In this document: one piece after another, positions 42,176-50,492 of the stretch
How the letters are laid out: the number at the start of each line of letters is the position of its first letter
How positions within the stretch are numbered: the first letter of the stretch is position 1
Assembly (NCBI RefSeq): GCF_021991835.1
Contig: NZ_JAHDAU010000007.1
Location: forward strand, 124,001 to 188,000
Direction of reading: 5' to 3'
DNA from: Polaribacter sargassicola
Lineage (GTDB): Bacteria; Bacteroidota; Bacteroidia; Flavobacteriales; Flavobacteriaceae
DNA: 64,000 nt
Notes under the pieces: model-generated
What the model was told of the DNA's origin: nothing
Databases searched by the model: none
Seen by the model: only the letters and a program-made list of their open reading frames with translations
Translations under genes and position numbers: made by a program

Positions 42176-42213
42176 AATAAAAGTAGCTTTAATAAGGCTA
42201 CTTTTATTATTTT
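42176..42213 (+). terminator. perfect 12-bp hairpin terminator upstream of the S41 gene
   Basis: AATAAAAGTAGC pairs exactly with GCTACTTTTATT around a 9-base loop, followed by ATTTT. It lies 220 bp after the TPR regulator stop, far for its terminator, so it may end a separate small transcript. Confidence 0.7.
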
Positions 42214-42258
42214 AAAAATGATTATTTTTTTAAATTGTAAATAAATAATTTTTTTAGA

Positions 42259-43479
42259 ATGAAAATTAGCTTCATACTTATTACATTTTGTTTTAGTTTT
42301 TATTGTTGTTCTCAAAATAACGCTCATAGTTATTATCAAATTAAAGAAGATTATAACAAGATAATTCAAGATTTATCCCGTTACTATATTTACTTAAACG
42401 ACAAAAATGTAGATTTTGATTGTATTAAAAATAGGTACTCTAAAAAAATACATCAACTTAAAAATAATTTAGAAAAAACTCTTTTTTTTGAATATTTATT
42501 AGATGAGTTTTATGACAGTCATTTAATATTAAATATTTCTACAAACAATTCTTATCGATTACATTCTCCTTTGTATGTTACTATAAAAGATAATAAAGTA
42601 TTTGTGGAAAACGTATGGGTTTCACAAATAGAAAATGCTGATACAAATATCATAGGAGCAGAAATTTTAAAGTTAAACGGTATTAATTTTAAAAACGCAA
42701 TCAATAATTTTCCAACGGAATGTAATAATAAAAACCAAAAAGAAGTTAAAGAATGGATTGCGAATAAAATTATCTCTGGTCGTTATAATCAACCAAGAAT
42801 TTTAACTTTAAAGTTAAAGAATGATAAAATTATTACACTTGATGTTGATAAAATAAAAATAAGGAAAGAAACTAATCTTTTATCTAGTTATACTGTAAAT
42901 AACATAGGTGTTATCAAAATAAATAATTCTTTAGGTAACAATAACTTAATTAATGCTTTTGACATAGAGTTGGATAAATTATTTAATACGAAAGCTTTAA
43001 TTTTAGATTTAAGAAATACAGTTGATGGAGGAAATACATATGTAGCAAGAGCAATAATGGGTAGGTTTATTGATAAAGAATTGCCTTATCAAAAACATGT
43101 GTCTAAAGAGCAGTATGGTAATAACCCAACAATTGTACAAAGTTGGTTAGAGTTTGTATCGCCAAGAGGAAAACAATATAAAAAACCAATTATTGTTATA
43201 GTTGGCAGATGGACAGGTAGTATGGGAGAGGGTTTAGCAATTGGTTTAGATGGTATGCAAAGAGCAAAAATTGTAGGTACAGAAATGGAAAGATTGGCAG
43301 GGTCTATGAAAAGTTTTTATTTTAAAAATAGAAATTATGGATACAGAATTGCTATCGATAAATTGTTTCATGTAAATGGTATTGTAAGAGAAAATTATAT
43401 TCCATGGTATTACGTTAAGCAACAAAACAGTAAGTTTAAAGATGATGTTTTATCAAAAGCGCTTCAATTGTTAGATTAG
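42259..43479 (+). CDS. S41 family (C-terminal processing-like) peptidase, lipoprotein
   Basis: A 406-residue exported protein. The start MKISFILITFCFSFYCCSQ suggests a lipoprotein signal with the acylated Cys at about 16-17. The C-terminal half is a tail-specific-protease fold: ALILDLRNTVDGGNTYVARA and VIVGRWTGSMGEGLAIGLDGM, where the Ser of TGSMGE is the probable nucleophile. A PDZ-like segment is only weakly visible (near 110-140, IGAEILKLNGINFKNAI). The partner Lys of classical CtpA enzymes is not obvious (MERLAGSM follows), so activity is unproven. It is monocistronic after the TPR regulator. Confidence 0.78.
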   Translation: MKISFILITFCFSFYCCSQNNAHSYYQIKEDYNKIIQDLSRYYIYLNDKNVDFDCIKNRYSKKIHQLKNNLEKTLFFEYLLDEFYDSHLILNISTNNSYRLHSPLYVTIKDNKVFVENVWVSQIENADTNIIGAEILKLNGINFKNAINNFPTECNNKNQKEVKEWIANKIISGRYNQPRILTLKLKNDKIITLDVDKIKIRKETNLLSSYTVNNIGVIKINNSLGNNNLINAFDIELDKLFNTKALILDLRNTVDGGNTYVARAIMGRFIDKELPYQKHVSKEQYGNNPTIVQSWLEFVSPRGKQYKKPIIVIVGRWTGSMGEGLAIGLDGMQRAKIVGTEMERLAGSMKSFYFKNRNYGYRIAIDKLFHVNGIVRENYIPWYYVKQQNSKFKDDVLSKALQLLD

Positions 43480-43904
43480 TACTCTCTTATAATTACTTCA
43501 AACAGATTTTTTTAGATCTTAATTCATTTTCTTTTAATGTGTATGATATTTTACCGTTTTTATGAGAAAAGTTGCAAAGCAACTATTCTTATTGTAGTTA
43601 AAATTTATTGCACAAATTACATGTGTTTTTAATATTTAAAATAAATAAATTGTTAATCAGGTTATTTGTTAAGTTAAATAAACTCAAGAGTATATAAGTT
43701 AATAATACTACAATTAAAATTATTTTATATAAATGTTATCAAAATTATTTTTTTATTGAATTTTATTTATAATTTTTATAAATTAATCCTGTTTTGTTGA
43801 TGATAATGTAAAAAGGTTTTTATTTTTAATTTTTTTTAATAGTTAAAAATATAGAAAACTCAACCATTTTTACTATTTTTGTTTCTGAAAAAAGAGATAA
43901 AAAA
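43480..43904. other. 425-bp AT-rich intergenic region before the E2 gene
   Basis: No ORF, tRNA or known RNA is seen. A short perfect hairpin AGTTGC-aaa-GCAACT at 43570-43584 has no T run. The rest is AT-rich, with the E2 promoter box at the end (43874-43881). I see nothing else in it. Confidence 0.6.
43874..43881 (+). promoter_or_regulatory. -7 box of the E2 gene
   Basis: TATTTTTG matches TAnnTTTG, 23 bp before the ATG of the dihydrolipoamide acyltransferase gene. Confidence 0.52.
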
Positions 43905-45200
43905 ATGGCAAAATTTGAATTGAAGTTACCAAAAATGGGAGAAAGTGTTGCAGAAGCAACGATAACTTCTTGGTTAAAAGAAGTTGGTGATACCATTGAG
44001 TTAGATGAGGCTGTAGTAGAAATAGCTACTGATAAGGTAGATTCTGAAGTGCCATCTGAAGTAGAAGGAACTTTAATTGAAATACTTTACAAAAAAGATG
44101 ATGTTGTAGCTGTTGGAGAAGTAATTGCTGTAATTGAAACAGAAGGATCAAATGAGGTACCTGTTTTAGAAACAAAAACTTTACAACCAGAAGTAGAAGA
44201 AGTAAACAAAACAATTGAAAAAGCAAAAGAAGTAATTGATACACCAATTCTTAAAACATCAGAATCTGGTAAATTTTACTCTCCTTTGGTAAGAAATATT
44301 GCTCAAACTGAAGGCGTTTCTATGGATGAACTAGAAACAATTGTTGGTACAGGTAAAGATTCTAGAGTAACAAAAGAAGATATTCTTAGTTATGTAGAAA
44401 ATAGAGGTAAAGAATCTATAAAAATAGAGACTCCTAAAAATGTACAACAAAAAGTTGCTGATAAAGTAGTAATACCTGTTAACACAAAAGACGGAGATGA
44501 AATTATAGAGATTAGTAGAATGGGTAAACTAGTTTCTAAGCATATGATAGATTCTTTGCAAACATCTGCTCATGTACAATCTTTTATAGAAATAGATGTT
44601 ACAAATATCGTAAAATGGAGAAATAAAGTTAAAGATGCTTTCTTAAAGAGAGAGGGAGAAAAGTTAACTTTTACACCAATTTTTATGCAAGCAATTGCTA
44701 GTACTATTAAAAAATATCCATTAATTAATATTTCTGTAAACGGAGATAAAATTATAAAAAAGAAAAATATAAATTTAGGTATGGCTGCGGCGCTACCAGA
44801 CGGAAATTTAATTGTACCTGTTATTAAAAATGCAGATCAACTAAGTTTAGTTGGTATTACTAAATCTGTAAATGATTTAGCTAACAGAGCAAGAGGCAAT
44901 AATTTAAAACCAGATGAAATACAAGGTGGTACTTATACGGTTACAAATGTAGGTAGTTTTGGTTCTATTACAGGTACACCAATAATAAATCAACCACAAG
45001 TAGCTATTTTAGCATTAGGTGCAATTAGAAAACTACCATCTGTAATAGAAACACCAGAAGGAGATTTTATAGGAATAAGACATAAAATGATAGTTTCTCA
45101 TTCTTATGATCATAGAGTTGTAAATGGTGCTTTAGGTGGTATGTTTATAAAAACATTAAAAGATATTTTAGAATCTTGGGATGTGAATCAAGATTATTAA
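43905..45200 (+). CDS. 2-oxoacid dehydrogenase dihydrolipoamide acyltransferase (E2)
   Basis: A 431-residue E2 core of a 2-oxoacid dehydrogenase complex, most like branched-chain E2. The order is one lipoyl domain (1-78, lipoylated Lys44 in EIATDKVDSEVPSE), a linker, the peripheral-subunit-binding domain (about 125-165, FYSPLVRNIAQTEGVSMDEL), a linker, and the catalytic domain (200-431). The active-site region is SHSYDHRVVNGALGG: the His is present, but the Asp of the usual HxxxDG is Asn. Genes for E1 and E3 are not adjacent, so the partners are encoded elsewhere. It has its own promoter and terminator. Confidence 0.92.
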   Translation: MAKFELKLPKMGESVAEATITSWLKEVGDTIELDEAVVEIATDKVDSEVPSEVEGTLIEILYKKDDVVAVGEVIAVIETEGSNEVPVLETKTLQPEVEEVNKTIEKAKEVIDTPILKTSESGKFYSPLVRNIAQTEGVSMDELETIVGTGKDSRVTKEDILSYVENRGKESIKIETPKNVQQKVADKVVIPVNTKDGDEIIEISRMGKLVSKHMIDSLQTSAHVQSFIEIDVTNIVKWRNKVKDAFLKREGEKLTFTPIFMQAIASTIKKYPLINISVNGDKIIKKKNINLGMAAALPDGNLIVPVIKNADQLSLVGITKSVNDLANRARGNNLKPDEIQGGTYTVTNVGSFGSITGTPIINQPQVAILALGAIRKLPSVIETPEGDFIGIRHKMIVSHSYDHRVVNGALGGMFIKTLKDILESWDVNQDY

Positions 45201-45219
45201 AAAGATTTCTTATAAATAA

Positions 45220-45252
45220 TTAAAACGCTTAGAATTTTCTAAGCGTTTTTTA
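45220..45252 (+). terminator. terminator of the E2 gene
   Basis: AAAACGCTTAGA pairs with TCTAAGCGTTTT around a 4-base loop, followed by T residues, 20 bp after the stop. Confidence 0.92.
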
Positions 45253-45296
45253 TTTTAAACTATTATATTCGTAGTATAATAATTAAATATAATATA

Positions 45297-46031
45297 ATGA
45301 AAAAATTGTTAGTACTGTTTTTAGTAGTTTCTTCTACTATTACTTTTAGTCAAGAATCTGTATTACTTAGGTTAAACTATAAAAAAGGAGAGGTTTATAC
45401 AGGTAAAATGTCTATGAACCAAGATATGGGATCAATTATGTCTATGGCTATGAATGTAGATTTAAATATGGATATAACAGAGGTTAGTGGAGATAATTTT
45501 ACTAGTCAAATGAAATTTACCAAATTAACAATGAATATGTTACAAGGTGGTGTTTCTATGTCTTTTGATTCTTCTAAAAGTGCAGATGAGCTAGATGAAA
45601 CAGGTAAAATGATGAAAGCTCAAATGGATCCGATGTTAAAAGCTACAATAGTGCTAGAAGGTAATAATTTGGGTGAAGTTAATAATGTTAGTGTTACGCC
45701 ATCTGTACCTGGAGTAGAAGATATGGCAAAACAGTACAGTAGTGTTGTTTATCCTAAAGAAGCTGTAAAAGTTGGTGAAACTTGGACAATGAGCCAAGAG
45801 CAAAAAGGGATGAAAATGGATTATACTTATACTGTAAAATCGATATCTAAAGATATAGTTGTGTTAGATGTTAGTGGTGATGTATCTGGAATGGGAGCTG
45901 GTAAGATTACAGGAGAAATGACTATTGATGTAAAATCTGGTGTTCCTACTAAATCAAAAATAGATATGAAAATGTCAGTACAAGGTCAAGAAATGCTTAC
46001 TACAGTTTCTATGAGCTTTACAAAAAGTTAA
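45297..46031 (+). CDS. DUF6263 family exported protein
   Basis: A 244-residue protein with signal peptide MKKLLVLFLVVSSTITFSQ and no later membrane segment. It is unusually rich in Met (for example GSIMSMAMNVDLNMD and GKMMKAQMDPMLKA). Repeated strand-like segments suggest a lipid-binding or barrel-like beta fold, as in DUF6263. The function of this family is unknown. It stands alone between the E2 terminator and a bidirectional terminator shared with the convergent OmpH-like gene. A possible -7 box TATATTCG lies at 45264-45271. Confidence 0.75.
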   Translation: MKKLLVLFLVVSSTITFSQESVLLRLNYKKGEVYTGKMSMNQDMGSIMSMAMNVDLNMDITEVSGDNFTSQMKFTKLTMNMLQGGVSMSFDSSKSADELDETGKMMKAQMDPMLKATIVLEGNNLGEVNNVSVTPSVPGVEDMAKQYSSVVYPKEAVKVGETWTMSQEQKGMKMDYTYTVKSISKDIVVLDVSGDVSGMGAGKITGEMTIDVKSGVPTKSKIDMKMSVQGQEMLTTVSMSFTKS

Positions 46032-46057
46032 TCATAGTCAATAATATAAATATAAAT

Positions 46058-46090
46058 AAAAAGCCTCACATTTATTGTGAGGCTTTTTAT
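46058..46090. terminator. bidirectional terminator between the DUF6263 and OmpH-like genes
   Basis: AAAAAGCCTCACA pairs with TGTGAGGCTTTTT around a 5-base loop. A and T tracts on both sides suit both convergent genes. Confidence 0.92.
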
Positions 46091-46110
46091 TTATTAAAGA
46101 GTAAAAAAAC

Positions 46111-46629
46111 TTATTTAGTTTCTTTCGGAATTTCAATACCTAATTTAGACATTACTAATTCTGTAAGGTCAAATTTACTATCAATGTAAGCAAATTGATT
46201 TCCAGAAATTGTTAATATTTGAGTGTATTTTTCTGCTTTTGCAACTTCTTGTATTACATCATTTAATTTTTTATACAACGGTCTCATTAACTCTTCTTGT
46301 TTTAATTGTAGTAATTTTTGTCCGTTTTGCTGATATCTATTAATATCTGCCTCCATTTCTGTAAGTTCTTGTATAGTTGTTTTTTTAGCTAATACACCAA
46401 GAGTTTCTTCATTTTTTTTATAATCGTCTACTTTTGTTTTGTATTCTGCTAGTTTTATGTTAAAAGTAGAGTCTAATTTAGCACCATAATCTTGTGTTCT
46501 TTCTAATACAATTTTAGACTCTGGCATTAAACCAATAATATAATCAGTATCTATTGTACCTACTTTTGTTTGTGCAAAAGAAATTGTGCTTAAAAAAGCA
46601 ATTAAAATAAATATAATTCTAGATTTCAT
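46111..46629 (-). CDS. OmpH/Skp-like periplasmic chaperone
   Basis: A 172-residue protein with signal peptide (MKSRIIFILIAFLSTISFAQ), followed by KVGTIDTDYIIGLMPESKIV, a beta strand and long coiled-coil arms. A closing strand near LTISGNQFAYIDSKFDLTELV completes it. This is the jellyfish-like fold of Skp, which holds unfolded outer-membrane proteins in the periplasm. Bacteroidetes often have several OmpH copies; this one is not next to bamA. It is monocistronic. Confidence 0.9.
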   Translation of the reverse strand: MKSRIIFILIAFLSTISFAQTKVGTIDTDYIIGLMPESKIVLERTQDYGAKLDSTFNIKLAEYKTKVDDYKKNEETLGVLAKKTTIQELTEMEADINRYQQNGQKLLQLKQEELMRPLYKKLNDVIQEVAKAEKYTQILTISGNQFAYIDSKFDLTELVMSKLGIEIPKETK

Positions 46630-46684
46630 GTGTTTGTTTTAGATTTTTACAAATATATAAAAGTGGATTAATTACAAAAGATGG

Positions 46685-47608
46685 TTAGCTATTTAAAAAG
46701 TTAATTTTATCAGAAACTTTAGAAATAATTGTTTTTATGTCTGTTTGATAATCAAACCAAAGAGTTTCTTCGTCTTTTTTAAACCAAGTTAATTGTCTTT
46801 TTGCAAATCTTCTTGTGTTTTTTTTGATTTCAGAAATTGCAAATTCTTGAGTGAAATCTCCTTCAAAATAAGAGAATAACTCTCTATACCCTACTGTTTG
46901 TAATGCATTTAATTTTTTATTAGGATATAATTTTTTTGCTTCTTCTAGTAAACCATTTTCAATCATAATTTCTACACGCTTATTTATTCGGTCATAAATA
47001 ATCTCCCTTTCGGCTTTTAATCCAATTTTAATTGAATGAAAATTCCTTGGTGATTTTGGTTTGTTTTTAAAAGTAGAAAATGGAACCCCAGAAGCAATAC
47101 AGACTTCTAAAGCTCTTAAAACTCTGTTTGGGTTTTCTAATTCTATAACGTTGTAAGTTTCTAAATCTAATTCTTTAAGTTGTTTTTTTAAAACATCTAA
47201 ACCTTCTGTTTCTAATTTAGAAATTAGATTATTTCTAATTTCTAGAGGAACTTTAGGAAAATAATCTAAACCTTTTAAAACAGCATCAACATACAAACCG
47301 CTTCCGCCAACCATTATCTGAATTGGATTTTCTTTAAAAAGCACATCTAATTTTGCAAGTGCATCTCTTTCAAAAGAACCTACATTGTAATCATCAAAAA
47401 TACTTCTGTTTTGAATAAAATGATGTTTAGCAGCTGCAAGTTCATCATCTTCTGGTACAGCAGTTCCTATTTTCATTTCTTTATAAAACTGACGAGAATC
47501 ACAAGAAATAATATCACTTTTAAAATGATTTGCTAATTGTATACTTAATGCAGTTTTACCAATTGCAGTAGGACCAACAATGGTTATTAAAATATTTTTC
47601 GGAATCAT
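46685..47608 (-). CDS. miaA: tRNA dimethylallyltransferase
   Basis: Adds a dimethylallyl group to N6 of A37 in tRNAs that read UNN codons. The 307-residue protein has the P-loop VGPTAIGKTALSIQLANHF. The tRNA/DMAPP site IISCDSRQFYKEMKIGTAVPE, VGGSGLYVDAVLKGLD and ENPNRVLRALEV follow, with LQTVGYRELFSYFEG and RRFAKRQLTWFKKD in the C-terminal half. Its start codon abuts the stop of the ion-channel gene. Confidence 0.96.
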   Translation of the reverse strand: MIPKNILITIVGPTAIGKTALSIQLANHFKSDIISCDSRQFYKEMKIGTAVPEDDELAAAKHHFIQNRSIFDDYNVGSFERDALAKLDVLFKENPIQIMVGGSGLYVDAVLKGLDYFPKVPLEIRNNLISKLETEGLDVLKKQLKELDLETYNVIELENPNRVLRALEVCIASGVPFSTFKNKPKSPRNFHSIKIGLKAEREIIYDRINKRVEIMIENGLLEEAKKLYPNKKLNALQTVGYRELFSYFEGDFTQEFAISEIKKNTRRFAKRQLTWFKKDEETLWFDYQTDIKTIISKVSDKINFLNS

Positions 47609-48427
47609 TTAGTTTAATTTACAACCACAATTATAGCAATACTTTGCTTTATCTTTATGTTTTTCTGCTGCACAACAAGGGCAGGTTTGTGTGTTAATAT
47701 CTAAATTGGTTTTAGCCATTTCTGCAGTTACAATTCCTGTTGGTATTGCAATAACACCATAACCTAAAATCATAATAGCACTTGCTACTAATTGACCAAA
47801 AGCAGTTTGAGGCGCAATATCTCCGTAACCAACAGTTGTTAGTGTTACAATTGCCCAATATACACTTCTTGGTATGCTTGTAAAACCATTTTCTTCGCCT
47901 TCTATCATGTACATAAGTGTACCTAATATTAGGCAAATGATAACTACAAAATAAAGAAAAACAGAAATTTTTACTCTACTAGCTTTTAATGCCACCATTA
48001 ATTTGTTTGATGCGCCAATATATCTTGCAAGTTTTAATACTCTAAATACTCTTAATAAACGCAAAGCTCTTAATGCAATTAAGTGATGAGAGCCAATAAA
48101 AACAAATGATAAATATTTAGGGATTGTAGAAAGTAAATCTATAATTCCGTAAAAACTGAAAATATATTTAAACGGTTTTCTTATGGTAAAAACTCTTAAA
48201 ATATATTCTGCAGAAAATAATATAGTAATAAACCATTCGGCAATATTTAAAAAAGTATGATATTTTTGATCAAAACTTTTAACACTTTCTAACATTACCA
48301 ATATAACACTTGTTATAATTGCAAAAAGTAATATAATATCAAATAGTTTACCTTGTTTTGTATCTGCTTCATAAATTATTTCATGAAGTTTTTCTTTCCA
48401 AGAAGTTTTATTATTTGTTTTATTCAA
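47609..48427 (-). CDS. Kv-type voltage-gated potassium channel with C-terminal zinc ribbon
   Basis: A 272-residue six-helix channel of the ion_trans family. S1-S3 are about 30-105. The S4 voltage sensor is ALRALRLLRVFRVLKLARYI, with Arg at every third place. The selectivity filter is TLTTVGYGDIAPQT, between S5 and S6. After S6 (ASAIMILGYGVIAIPTGIV) come about 40 cytoplasmic residues ending in a zinc-ribbon-like pattern, CPCC then YCYNCGCKLN (two CxxC pairs 15 residues apart). The ribbon may bind Zn as a regulatory or assembly domain. miaA starts at the base after the stop, so the two are co-transcribed. Confidence 0.92.
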   Translation of the reverse strand: MNKTNNKTSWKEKLHEIIYEADTKQGKLFDIILLFAIITSVILVMLESVKSFDQKYHTFLNIAEWFITILFSAEYILRVFTIRKPFKYIFSFYGIIDLLSTIPKYLSFVFIGSHHLIALRALRLLRVFRVLKLARYIGASNKLMVALKASRVKISVFLYFVVIICLILGTLMYMIEGEENGFTSIPRSVYWAIVTLTTVGYGDIAPQTAFGQLVASAIMILGYGVIAIPTGIVTAEMAKTNLDINTQTCPCCAAEKHKDKAKYCYNCGCKLN

Positions 48428-48525
48428 ATTTTTAAAAATTAATCTTATACAATACTACAATTATTTAATGAATTTTTAATTTTTTAGAGAGATTTTCTCT
48501 TTAATGTAAGTATTGCTTAAATAAA

Positions 48526-48552
48526 AAAAACCTCACAAAAGTGAGGTTTTTA
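48526..48552 (-). terminator. terminator of the M28 peptidase gene
   Basis: AAAAACCTCAC pairs with GTGAGGTTTTT around AAAA. It begins 22 bp beyond the minus-strand stop. Confidence 0.88.
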
Positions 48553-48573
48553 TATTTTTATAAAAAGGAAAAA

Positions 48574-49623
48574 TTATTTAGATTTTTCTTCTTTAGTTAC
48601 TGCTTTATCAGCAATTATTCTTGTTTCTTGATTTGCAACTACCCAAGCAGTATGAAAAACTAAACGAGTTCTATTTTCTAGTAAATCGTAACTAATTTTG
48701 TCTGGTGTATCTGTTGGTTTGTGGTAATCTGCATGTGTACCATTAAAGTAGAAAATAATTGGCACATTATGTTTTGCAAAGTTGTAATGGTCAGATCTGT
48801 AGTAAAAACGATTTGGGTCGTTTTCATCATTATACTTATAATCTAAGTTAATGTTCATGTATTTTGTGTTTACAGCTTCAGATATATTATGTAATTCTGT
48901 ACTTAATTTATCAGAACCAATTAAATATACATAATTAGGATCTTCTGTATGTCTTTCATCAATTCTACCAACCATATCAATATTTAAATCACAAACAGTA
49001 TTTGCAATAGGAAAAATAGGGTTTTCTGTATAGTATTTAGAACCTAATAATCCTTTTTCTTCTCCCGTAACATGTAAAAATAAAATAGATCTTTTTGGCC
49101 CTTTTCCTTCTTTTTCAGCCATTTTAAAAGCTTCAGCTATTTCTAAAATAGCAACAGTTCCAGATCCATCATCATCTGCACCATTATAAATTTCACCATT
49201 TTTTATTCCTTCGTGATCTAAGTGAGCAGAAATAACTACAATTTCATCTGGTTTTTCAGAACCTTTTATAAAAGCAACTACATTTTCAGAGTCTTTTAAA
49301 GGTGTTCTTCTTTTACGTTTATTTAAAAACTCTGCTGGTACTTCTTGAAAATAATCATCATCACCTAAAGGAGAAGAAATGTTTTGAGAAACATAAAAAT
49401 TCTTTAAATATTCTACAGCTTTTTTTTGTCCAGGTTCACCTGTGTTTCTTCCTTCAAATTCGTCAGAAGCATAAGTGTATAAATGTTTACTTAAATCTTC
49501 TGCGGTAATAGAGGCTGCATATTTAGCAGCTTGGTCTACATTTGCATCTTCTTTAGAAGAATTTTTGCTAGAACCACAAGCCATAAAAGCTAATGCACCA
49601 GCAACATAAAGTATTTTTTTCAT
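48574..49623 (-). CDS. M28 family metallopeptidase, lipoprotein
   Basis: A 349-residue exported aminopeptidase-type enzyme. The N-terminus MKKILYVAGALAFMACGSS has a lipobox (acylated Cys16). The metal ligands of the M28 family are visible: His in VISAHLDHEG, Asp in NGADDDGSGTVAILEIA, Glu in FLHVTGEEKGLLG, Asp in CDLNIDMVGR and His in FNGTHADYHKPTDTPDKI, for a two-zinc site. No PA insert domain is seen. It likely trims peptides at the cell surface or in the periplasm. It is monocistronic, between the channel and ABC genes. Confidence 0.93.
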   Translation of the reverse strand: MKKILYVAGALAFMACGSSKNSSKEDANVDQAAKYAASITAEDLSKHLYTYASDEFEGRNTGEPGQKKAVEYLKNFYVSQNISSPLGDDDYFQEVPAEFLNKRKRRTPLKDSENVVAFIKGSEKPDEIVVISAHLDHEGIKNGEIYNGADDDGSGTVAILEIAEAFKMAEKEGKGPKRSILFLHVTGEEKGLLGSKYYTENPIFPIANTVCDLNIDMVGRIDERHTEDPNYVYLIGSDKLSTELHNISEAVNTKYMNINLDYKYNDENDPNRFYYRSDHYNFAKHNVPIIFYFNGTHADYHKPTDTPDKISYDLLENRTRLVFHTAWVVANQETRIIADKAVTKEEKSK

Positions 49624-49694
49624 TGATTAGAAAAGTGTTTAAATTAATTTTGATTAAGAGTTTAAAAGTAATGGTTATTACAATTTCCTCAAAA

Positions 49695-50492
49695 TTACTT
49701 TTTGTTTATGATAAACTGTTGTAAATTTCTGTTAAAATTAACAATTTCTTTAGGGAATAAATTGTCAAAAGCATTGTTGTCTATTAAATAAGGTAAGTTA
49801 CCTGTAAAAATAGTATTATCTGTAAATAAGATTATTTCATTAGCAAAGTTAATAGATAAATTTATTTCATGAGAAGATAAAATTATTGTTTTTGATGTAG
49901 TTTCTACCAGTTTTTTTAACAAAGAAAAAATCTTAATAGTATGATGTAAATCTAAATGAGCTGTTGGTTCATCAAGAATAATTATTTCTGTGTCTTGGGC
50001 TAAAGCTCTGGCAATTAAAACTCTTTGTAATTGGCCGTCGCTTAATTCATAAAATCGATTATCTTTAAGATCTTCAATTTCTGTTTGCTTTATTGCTGTT
50101 TCTATTTTTTCTACATCTTTACTAGAAAGTTTGTCAAGCCAATTAGTGTAAGGTTGTCTTCCTAAAGCAATTAGTTCATAAACAGTTAATTGACTTTCGG
50201 GTAGTCTTTCTGTTAAAACTAAACTTAATTGAGTAGAAAGCTCTTTTTCTGTTATTTGTTCTATATTTTTTTGATTGATAAATATATTACCTGAAATTGG
50301 CTTTTGTACTTTAGAAATTGTTCTTAAAAGTGTAGATTTTCCAATTCCGTTTTTACCTAAAACAGTAATTAATTGTCCTTTTTCAATTTCAAAATTGATA
50401 TTTTCTGCGACAACTTTAGATGTCTTTTTTTGCTGATAACCAATTGTTAGATTTTCTGCCTTTAGAATAATATGTTTTTTAGAACTACTCAT
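49695..50492 (-). CDS. iron-siderophore/haem ABC transporter ATP-binding protein (FecE/HmuV type)
   Basis: A 265-residue ABC ATPase of the FecE/BtuD/HmuV group. Walker A is VLGKNGIGKSTLLR, the signature is LSDGQLQRVLIARAL (LSDGQ form), Walker B is EIIILDEPTAHLD, and the H-loop is ILSSHEINLS. It follows the permease gene with no gap (stop at 50493, start at 50492), so they are one unit. It would energise uptake of ferric siderophore, haem or cobalamin. No binding protein or TonB receptor is encoded nearby. Confidence 0.92.
   Translation of the reverse strand: MSSSKKHIILKAENLTIGYQQKKTSKVVAENINFEIEKGQLITVLGKNGIGKSTLLRTISKVQKPISGNIFINQKNIEQITEKELSTQLSLVLTERLPESQLTVYELIALGRQPYTNWLDKLSSKDVEKIETAIKQTEIEDLKDNRFYELSDGQLQRVLIARALAQDTEIIILDEPTAHLDLHHTIKIFSLLKKLVETTSKTIILSSHEINLSINFANEIILFTDNTIFTGNLPYLIDNNAFDNLFPKEIVNFNRNLQQFIINKK

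Larger units (their letters stand above)
41957..42258. other. 302-bp intergenic region with possible small transcript
   Basis: AT-rich spacer between the TPR regulator and the S41 gene. It holds two direct GTTACC copies 10 bp apart (42047-42052, 42057-42062), a -7 box at 42095-42102 and a strong hairpin at 42176-42208. No ORF of useful length is visible; the only ATG before the hairpin opens a four-codon reading frame. Confidence 0.5.

Noticed and set aside
43570-43584. Perfect AGTTGC-aaa-GCAACT hairpin after the S41 gene as a terminator
   Set aside because: It has a short stem, a 3-base loop and no T run after it, so termination is not supported; kept only as a note on the spacer.
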